A stretch of DNA of 64,000 bases, taken from positions 10,416,001 through 10,480,000 of the forward strand of contig NC_003279.8 in the NCBI RefSeq assembly GCF_000002985.6, written 5' to 3'. This stretch comes from Caenorhabditis elegans (Eukaryota > Nematoda > Chromadorea > Rhabditida > Rhabditidae). Numbering within the stretch: position 1 is the stretch's first letter; each line of letters opens with the position of its first letter. Of the stretch, positions 59,498 through 64,000 are shown in pieces. The position numbers and the translations under genes are program-made. The notes beneath the pieces were generated by a model. It had not been told where the DNA came from, made no database searches, and saw only the letters and a list, made by a program, of their open reading frames with translations.

Positions 59498-59672
59498 ATG
59501 GCTTTATAAATGTACAGCAATTTGTTCAAGACATTTGTAATTCATTCAAAATAAGCATGGAAAAGATCGAAATGTGATTCAATGGGAAAACATAATGAAG
59601 TAGAGTTTTTAACCGTGGAGAAAAATCGATACAAATAATAGTATCATAATGAGGAGATCAAGCGAGATCGAA

Positions 59673-62095
59673 TCAGTCTTCGGTAGTGACGGCACTCGCC
59701 GTGCACTTTTCCATAATTTCCAAACTTTTGTCGTGGTTTTTAGAGAGCATTTTTCTGTAAAAAATGTATTGTATATAGAGTTAGGAAGAAGAAATTACGT
59801 ACAATAGTGGTAAATCATCAATTGGCTGGTAAACAATATCTTCAAGAATTGGTAAAGGATCTCCTCTCTCCAAATGAATTTTTCGAAGTGTTGCTTCCTG
59901 AAAAAAACTTTCCAGTTTAACACGATTGTTTTTAACGTACTTCAGTTTCTGCTTCAGTGTTTGTTGGTTGTGGATATACAGCGAAAAGTTCGAGTTCTTC
60001 TTTCGGATCACTTCCCAGCCGGACAATTTCCCGTTTTCTTTCGATATCCTACAATAAAAACATTATATTTTGAAACAAGTCATATATAAGGAAGTGTAAA
60101 AATCTACAAAATGGCCCGTTTTGAAATTTTAATGTAACTTTTGACTCGAAGGCTACTGTAGAAATATAGAAAAATGATTAAATTATTTTGCCGAAAAAAA
60201 AACGTTGTAGATTTTTTCGCACACTCTTGACACAAAATTCAATCATACATTTATAGACCGACGACATTTGTGATAATGTGATGCTGTTCGGTTCCCATTC
60301 CACGACTTGAAGCCACATTCACATTCGAACAGAGTATCCCCAGTAGTCGTCAGATCAAATCCTTCTCGTTCTTTGTCTCCAGCACAGGCAACTTCATCGT
60401 TTATCCGACGCCCTTCCAGAGTTTCAAAGAATCTACGTTGAAGTAGGCCTATCTTATTTCTTTTTGACATATGCTCTCTTTCAGTTTCATGGACGGATTT
60501 CCGTTCAATCACTTGCCACAGTGAATTGAGCATTGTGTGATCATTGGTACGATGAGCCTCAAGCAATAATCTGCTAGTGAATGTCAGAGCACATACATGA
60601 CATCGCATTTGTGGTCCCAATGCATGAGAACGCATGTGGTTAACGAATTCGCGAACGAAAATGTGCTTGGATCGACGGACATTTGGACGTAGATCCTCGT
60701 GATGGAGACAAATCGGACAGAGAAGAGTTCTGGAACTTTTGAATAATTTAAATATGCTTTTTCTTGAAAAAATCATACTCATTGCTATGCTTCTCAATGA
60801 AATGTTGATAAAAGAAAGCTCTAACTGATGTTCGATATTTGCATTTTTGACAATTGTATGGAGCTTCTCCCGAAATGTGTTTTTTCATATGTGTGTTCAA
60901 TGCAATTGAATTACCAAACTGGAGAAAAACTATGAAATCTGTCTAAAATCATATTTCAAACTCACATCCAGCTCACAAATATTACACGTGGTATCCAGGT
61001 GATCTTGCTCCATATGACACTTGACAACGTGAATCGTTTTCAAATGAACAGTACGGAATACTGCGTTACAAAACTGGCAAGTCTGCAATCTCTTCAGTGA
61101 CAAAGCACTATTTTCAGCGAGTTGAGCTGCATCCGAGTTTCTCAACAGACAAGAGAACATACCATCATCTCTGGAATTTCAATTTAATCCCAATTTAACC
61201 CAGAAAAAAACAAACTTTGATTCCTTCTTTTCAATTGGTGGCAACGGAGGATCATGAATAACGTGAGCCCATATGTGATTGATGACTTCAACGACACTTC
61301 CACATAATTTGTAGCATTTTGTCGGATTATAGGAACACTGAAAGCATTGAAATTTTAGTTTTCAATCTGCAATCTCCTAGCCTACCATGAATTTTCCCTC
61401 GATTTTCTTTGTGTTATATCTAGAAGATCTTCGTGATGGTTCATAACTCTCAGTTGCTTCGAACATATAATGTCCTTTGTAAATGTTCGGAGTATTTCCG
61501 GCATTCTGATTGTTTCGTGTTCGTTGTATTGATGTAGATGGGACGACCGCCGGTGTACTGTGGACAGATGAAAATGGTCTACAAAAATCGCAAAAATTTA
61601 AATTCATCTAGTCCGACTTGAGAAATTAATCTAAAGCATTCAAAATGGTACTATAAGACCTTTTAGAAACTTATTAAAATGTGTAAATGAAAATTTATTT
61701 GTCTACTCCCATATTGGTTACCTTTTTAGACCTTTTGCCGCTAGTTGTACTAGAAATTGAGGATTTTGAAGAATAGCTGTCGCAGGCAATGAAGGCCTCG
61801 AATTTCGAATTCCTGTGGGAATTTCATTTCCTCGGAACGCAGGCTGATTCTTATTGTAGACGTCTGAGAGCCTTCTTATTCCGATCTGATCAAAATTCAA
61901 ATTTTTTCCAGTCGAAACGTGAACTGTTGCTTGACTGTTGTTACCATGATTTGCTGTCGTACTGCTGAAAATACGGTAGATCGATTTCGAAGTGATTAAC
62001 GGTTGATCTACATACGTTTTCAGAACGACGGGAGGTCTAGGCGTCAAAGGAATTACATCGTCGTCATCGTCGGAAAGTGTGATTACTTCTGCCAT
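59673..62095 (-). CDS. C2H2 zinc-finger protein with a SUMO-interaction-like N-terminus
   Basis: Exons: 62095-62016, 61964-61722, 61578-61386, 61337-61216, 61170-60966, 60918-60779, 60729-60249, 60048-59941, 59897-59803 and 59754-59673, encoding 582 residues. The N-terminus, MAEVITLSDDDDDVIPLTPR, has the hydrophobic-then-acidic form of a SUMO-interacting motif. C2H2-type pairs follow: CQFCNAVFRTVHLKTIHVVK, CNICELDFGNSIALNTHMKK, CQKCKYRTSVRAFFYQHFIE, CPICLHHEDL...HMRSH, and CHVCALTFTSRLLLEAHRTN. A last Cys/His cluster is CECGFKSWNGNRTASHYHKC. This architecture suggests a nuclear DNA-binding or chromatin protein. The first intron (51 bp) is a multiple of three. I cannot name the gene. Confidence 0.87.
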
Positions 62096-63417
62096 TGAAT
62101 TTTCTTGTTGGTTATTGACTGGAAGTGTTCTAAAAACGAGATATTACGAGAATACAAGAGAGAGAGAGAAAATAAGAGAATTCCGAAGAATCGATCCGTT
62201 GATCAGGGGAGTGAGGGTGGAATGAAGACGTCGGGCGCCTATTCAAGAGACGCAGAATGGATAGAGAGGGAGAAAACGGAAGCGAAATGTGTGGCGGAGG
62301 GGCGCACTTTCATGTTTTCAATTGAGCTTGCTCCACGAGCTAGCATGGGAGAAATGTGAATTAGATAGGAAATTGTGAAATCGGAGGATTAGAATTACTT
62401 GGTTCAGAAATATCAGGTCTAAAACTAGAACTTTTCGTTCTGAAACTTAGATATTTCAAATCTAAATCTAAAGATGTGAAATCAATAATAAGTCGTTTTT
62501 ATTTGACAGAGAGAGCTGGCTCTTGATTGAAATGTACTAAATAAACAGAGCCAAATAATATTGATTTGAAAATTTTAGTTAAAGATCTTTCTCGAGATAA
62601 CATTAAAAATTCAAGTCTGTTGTATGATCTCCAGAACTCGCGCCAAATCTATTTTTGAAATATGTGAAGTTACATTGCGCCTCCTAGAGATCAAATGGCG
62701 AGCTGAAAGATCAATATACATGAAAATCGTACACTATCAAATCAAAAAAAGCTATTCCAAAAAGTGCTGTGAATTCTAAAATATATAATACATTATTTTT
62801 GAGTAAAACTGTGACCTGTTTTTCTATCTGCGCACGGTTTCTGATTGAAATGATTAAGTTTAAATAAATTATTGATTTTTTCAGTGGAAATATGACATAT
62901 GTATAAGCGAAACTTTCGTTAAAACATTAAATGTATTGTAACAAATAAGCTCCGAAATTCAAATACCTTTTGAAGAATTTTAAAAGTAAGATATTTTGGT
63001 GTGGGACTAAAACCAAAATTTCTGGAAACGTTGTTAAAATTTCAAATACTAATCCAAAAAATACATAAGAAAACCATTCACTAGAGCGTAATTGCAAAAA
63101 GGGTAGTGCAAGAGAATGGAAGTAATTTATTGATTATTTTCCCGTTGTGCAAACCGTAGACAGCGGGAACATATGGCATGAGAGGCAGCTGCGCGCGTTT
63201 TCCCACTTGTTTGAAAAGATATTCTCTTATAAGAAATGAAACGAGAAGAATAAAATTACGTTATTTAAACGATTCAAAATAAATTAAAGCAACGAGGACA
63301 AGCAAAATTATTGAAAACTTTACGAAACAAAAAATTGAAACAATCACTAGAAATTTAAAAAAGACAAAAAATGAAACCAATTAAAAATATATAGCACATT
63401 TAGAAAATCGGAATGGC
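62096..63417. promoter_or_regulatory. Intergenic interval upstream of the zinc-finger gene
   Basis: About 1.3 kb between the zinc-finger gene start and the 3' end of the BRCT gene. It has an (AG)n-like tract at 62155-62175 and a GC-richer patch at 62200-62345 that likely belongs to the promoter. The rest is AT-rich. Open frames here are not supported. Confidence 0.5.
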
Positions 63418-64000
63418 TCATGCTTTCATGTAGACATTATGCCAAAACTTGGTTCGATTTAGATTATCTCTGTCGATTAGGAAGTCGTAAAGGATGTCGA
63501 AGACGTAGATCGGAATATTATCACGTTTCAGCAACACAGCGCTCTTAAAATTTGAATAAATTTTATCGAAGAGATTTTCTTAATTTACCTGAGGATTCCA
63601 TGGGAACTCTTTGGATGCCAAAACAATGTTAGGCTTAAGTGTAGATACTTCTACATACTCGGAAATCGAATGAACAATGGCACCACCGGCTTCCAGAATC
63701 GATGAAAATACGCCAGCTCTCTTATCGTCGAGATGAATTACGCAACGCCAATCCGAGAATGCTCCATTTTGACGATTCTCCTGAAAGATTTGCCCGTTTC
63801 AAACAGGTTGAGCAGACTAGTGAGTTTTGAATGTTTTTGGTTCTAGTAAATTTAAATTTCAATTCAGAAATTGACCCAAAAAGCCAGAAAGCTACATATC
63901 TAGAAACTGACCATGCTAACTGAAAATGTAACCGGCATCTCTGCCACACGTTGCCTCCATAATCCACAAACAGCTGCTAGATTCTCGGAAACTTTCCGAC
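63418..64000 (-). CDS. mus-101: C-terminal part of a TopBP1-type BRCT protein (partial)
   Basis: The gene runs off the right edge. Exons visible are 64000-63912 (partial), 63780-63589 and 63543-63418, with the stop at 63418. They encode ENLAAVCGLWRQRVAEMPV, then a BRCT-like unit (GAFSDWRCVIHLDDKRAGVF, SSILEAGGAIVHSISEYVEV, KPNIVLASKEFPWNP) and a final helix region (DNIPIYVFDILYDFLIDRDN). The W-x-V-hydrophobic start, the Gly-Gly of SSILEAGGAIV and the closing helix fit the last BRCT repeat of TopBP1, the replication and DNA-damage checkpoint scaffold, whose worm member is MUS-101. The last intron ends in TTTTAAG rather than TTTTCAG. The assignment rests on a short segment. Confidence 0.6.

Overview
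The window is nematode nuclear DNA, almost certainly Caenorhabditis elegans chromosome I. It is AT-rich, has many 43-60 bp introns ending in TTTTCAG, start codons that follow splice acceptors directly (trans-splicing), and complete genes recognisable as pab-1, rpl-30, sec-8, duo-3 and ska-1. All exon models were built by hand from splice signals, reading phase and family similarity; no search was run.

Layout. 1-1958 is a satellite-like tandem array. 2488-5858 (-) encodes a MAP1-type microtubule-associated protein. 7187-13026 (-) is a 14-exon gene that I read as a mucin / C-type-lectin-like / EGF ectodomain joined to a seven-transmembrane domain of adhesion/secretin GPCR type. 13741-16283 (+) is a secreted cysteine-rich, possibly saposin-like protein, and 16491-16878 (+) a small Ly6-like, GPI-anchor-type protein. 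pab-1 (17044-19231, -) and rpl-30 (20264-20844, +) diverge from a shared 1 kb interval; a MADF-domain gene (20912-21708, -) converges on rpl-30. 22288-27545 (-) is a mitochondrial FAD/GCV_T protein of the PDPR type, downstream of a helical-repeat (TPR-like) gene (27850-30043, -). sec-8 (30677-35929, +) is followed 252 bp later by a TMEM256-type membrane protein (36182-36809, +), probably an operon.

36.8-48.6 kb is a repeat-rich island. It holds a 2 kb / 1.1 kb / 2 kb inverted duplication of a decayed F-box gene, a small DNA transposon with 8-bp target duplications inside an ORF in the spacer, a 5'-truncated non-LTR retrotransposon, several minisatellites, and a scrap of the TMEM256-type exon.

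48597-55056 (-) is duo-3, a deubiquitinase whose OTU domain lies inside its USP domain. Then come a small acidic protein (55511-55927, +), an OSTF1-type SH3/ankyrin protein (56306-57388, -) and ska-1 (57600-58434, -), the last two probably co-transcribed. A small tail-anchored protein (58913-59497, +), a C2H2 zinc-finger protein with a SUMO-interaction-like N-terminus (59673-62095, -) and the 3' end of a TopBP1-type BRCT gene (63418 to the window end, -) complete the window.

The conserved genes serve translation (pab-1, rpl-30), exocytosis (sec-8), chromosome segregation (ska-1), ubiquitin removal (duo-3) and mitochondrial metabolism (PDPR type). Nothing suggests one joint pathway. The least ordinary items are the GPCR-like gene and the structure of the repeat island.
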